NCBI GenBank assembly: GCA_030609325.1
Contig: JAUWCL010000016.1
Coordinates: forward strand, 1-64,000
Length of the DNA stretch: 64,000 bases
Direction: 5' to 3'
Source: Candidatus Krumholzibacteriota bacterium
Lineage (GTDB): Bacteria > Krumholzibacteriota > Krumholzibacteriia > Krumholzibacteriales > Krumholzibacteriaceae
Part shown: one piece after another, positions 63,111 to 64,000 of the stretch
Layout: each line of letters begins with the position of its first letter
How positions within the stretch are numbered: position 1 is the first letter of the stretch
The notes under the pieces: generated by a model
What the model was told of the DNA's origin: nothing
The model's database searches: none
Seen by the model: the letters and a program-made list of their open reading frames with translations, nothing else
Program-made: the position numbers and the translations under genes

Positions 63111-63605
63111 TCAACGCGTCGTCTTTATCTCGGCCACGACCCATGCGGGGCCTTCCCGGCCCAGCGTAACATATACCTTATCCTGAAAGACCTTGCCGCT
63201 GCGATTGTTTTTACAGCTCCTGTACGCTATTCCGTAGACCTTCCTGTCGGGCTTTTCCAGATTGTGGAACTTGACGAATTCGAACTTCAGCTGGTCGTCG
63301 ACCTTGAACATGTCCCTGAAAAGATACTTGACCTGCGACCTGCTGTAGTAGCCGCCCTTCTTGCCTATCCCCCTGACATCGAGGTGCACGCGCCCGTTGC
63401 CCACGTACGAGGCGATGCCGTCGGCGTTCTCCTTCTTCCACGCACGCTCGATCCCCTTGAATACCTTCAGGGGATCCTGCACCTTCACCGACCGCTCCTC
63501 TTTCTTTATCTCCCTTTTTTCCTGGGAGAAGGCGGGGGCGGCGGCAAGCAGGACCGGTATCGCGATCGATGCCGCTGTCAGCCTTATCAGTCTCTCTCTG
63601 GTCAT
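63111..63605 (-). CDS. Secreted DUF4783-like protein
   Basis: 164 residues from ATG 63605 (AGGTG upstream). Signal peptide (LIRLTAASIAIPVLLAAAPAFSQ), then a cone-type fold region with KGIERAWKKENADGIASYVGN and RSCKNNRSGKVFQDKVYVTLGRE that resembles the DUF4783/SnoaL-like family. Substrate unknown. It precedes the giant kinase in the same direction (31-base gap), so it may be part of the same unit. Confidence 0.7.
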   Translation of the reverse strand: MTRERLIRLTAASIAIPVLLAAAPAFSQEKREIKKEERSVKVQDPLKVFKGIERAWKKENADGIASYVGNGRVHLDVRGIGKKGGYYSRSQVKYLFRDMFKVDDQLKFEFVKFHNLEKPDRKVYGIAYRSCKNNRSGKVFQDKVYVTLGREGPAWVVAEIKTTR

Positions 63606-63717
63606 CACCTGCTCCGGTCGGGAGCGCCGCAAGGACATACCTCGCCCATGCTGCACTTACCCGAAAGTACTTTAACCGCAATCGTCATGCCACAAAACAA
63701 CCTTGAATATCAATGGG

Positions 63718-64000
63718 TTACGCCGGTGCAGGAGCAGAACATGTCCACTTTTGGATAATCGCGTCCTCAAAAGCGGACAATGGTGAGGTTAAATAGGGTC
63801 TCAGCCTCTGATGCAGCAAATATGCGTTAACATCAGCGAGCTGGATAAAATACGAATGTTTCGAATCCCGATGAACAGGATCTTCCAGGCCACTGTAAAT
63901 ATGTCGTAGTCGGCCGGTGTCATCTTTCCTGACTACGACGTTCATTATGCTGATATCAGGCAGGGATGCCTCGAAATCGATGATATCCCGCAGCATTCTC
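63718..64000 (-). CDS. DUF3800 family protein, C-terminal part (5' end beyond window)
   Basis: At least 94 codons, open to the window edge. HSYFIQLADVNAYLLHQRLRPY is the C-terminal signature of DUF3800 proteins (RNase H-like fold, common in mobile DNA). The N-terminal catalytic Asp region is outside the window. ATG 63996 is probably internal. Confidence 0.65.
   Translation of the reverse strand, partial: RMLRDIIDFEASLPDISIMNVVVRKDDTGRLRHIYSGLEDPVHRDSKHSYFIQLADVNAYLLHQRLRPYLTSPLSAFEDAIIQKWTCSAPAPA

Noticed and set aside
1-64000. tRNA, rRNA, CRISPR array, transposase or prophage genes
   Set aside because: Intergenic spaces were read for tRNA-like folds and direct repeats; none was convincing. 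The only tandem repeats are the two short ones listed.

Overview
The window looks like a chromosome segment of an uncultured, GC-rich, diderm bacterium. An Mla-type lipid transport set (mlaE, mlaF, mlaD) implies an outer membrane, MEP-pathway genes (ispD, ispF, ispG) imply bacterial isoprenoid synthesis, and selB implies selenocysteine use. The secreted 'LIPMD' family often mislabelled asparagine synthetase B, DUF4175, DUF4159 and TPR proteins, together with an exosortase, fit an FCB-group or neighbouring candidate phylum (Krumholzibacteriota or Eisenbacteria-like). That placement is inference; no rRNA or ribosomal protein cluster is present to test it. Almost all genes are on the minus strand.

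Layout. 1-1413 (+): end of a surface protein with a C-terminal sorting tail, an exosortase H-like enzyme and its membrane partner. 1394-15500 (-): a long housekeeping run in the order yicC, gmk, rpoZ, coaBC, udg, dnaB, mlaE, mlaF, mlaD, ispD, ispF, gltX, ddl, an M42 peptidase and cysS. 15629-17290 (+): an NFACT/RqcH-like ribosome quality control protein, probably leaderless. 17563-26365 (-): rho, rpmE, an internally deleted DUF1385 gene, prfA, prmC, murA, selB and ispG, plus a small secreted protein. 26758-30041 (-): a TPR lipoprotein and priA. 30091-38499 (-): a signalling operon of REC-GGDEF, a soluble histidine kinase, two giant kinases fused to altered HD-GYP domains and a stand-alone receiver, preceded by a textbook sigma-54 promoter. 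38778-42218 (-): thiL, a small protein kinase, a histidine phosphatase and tsaD.

42250-45550 is an AT-richer accessory island of small, mostly orphan genes (pRiA4b ORF-3, SEC-C, truncated ORF6N, cupin, hypotheticals, an AbrB/MazE-like remnant). It separates thiL from the nnrDE/HAD pair and abuts a thiL reading frame that has no ordinary start codon. 47878-49667 (+, with one - gene) carries a CPBP protease, a zinc-ribbon protein and a Mut7-C protein. 49618-63605 (-) is an envelope-related run: a 1622-residue NtrY-like kinase, DUF4159, DUF4175, a TPR protein and the LIPMD protein. It is interrupted by a Fic gene with its own promoter that overlaps the DUF4175 start. The right edge holds part of a DUF3800 gene.

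No tRNA, rRNA, CRISPR array, prophage or transposase gene was seen. GC-rich coding gives very long antisense open frames throughout; these were judged to be shadows. Family assignments come from recognising motifs and gene order by eye, not from database searches.
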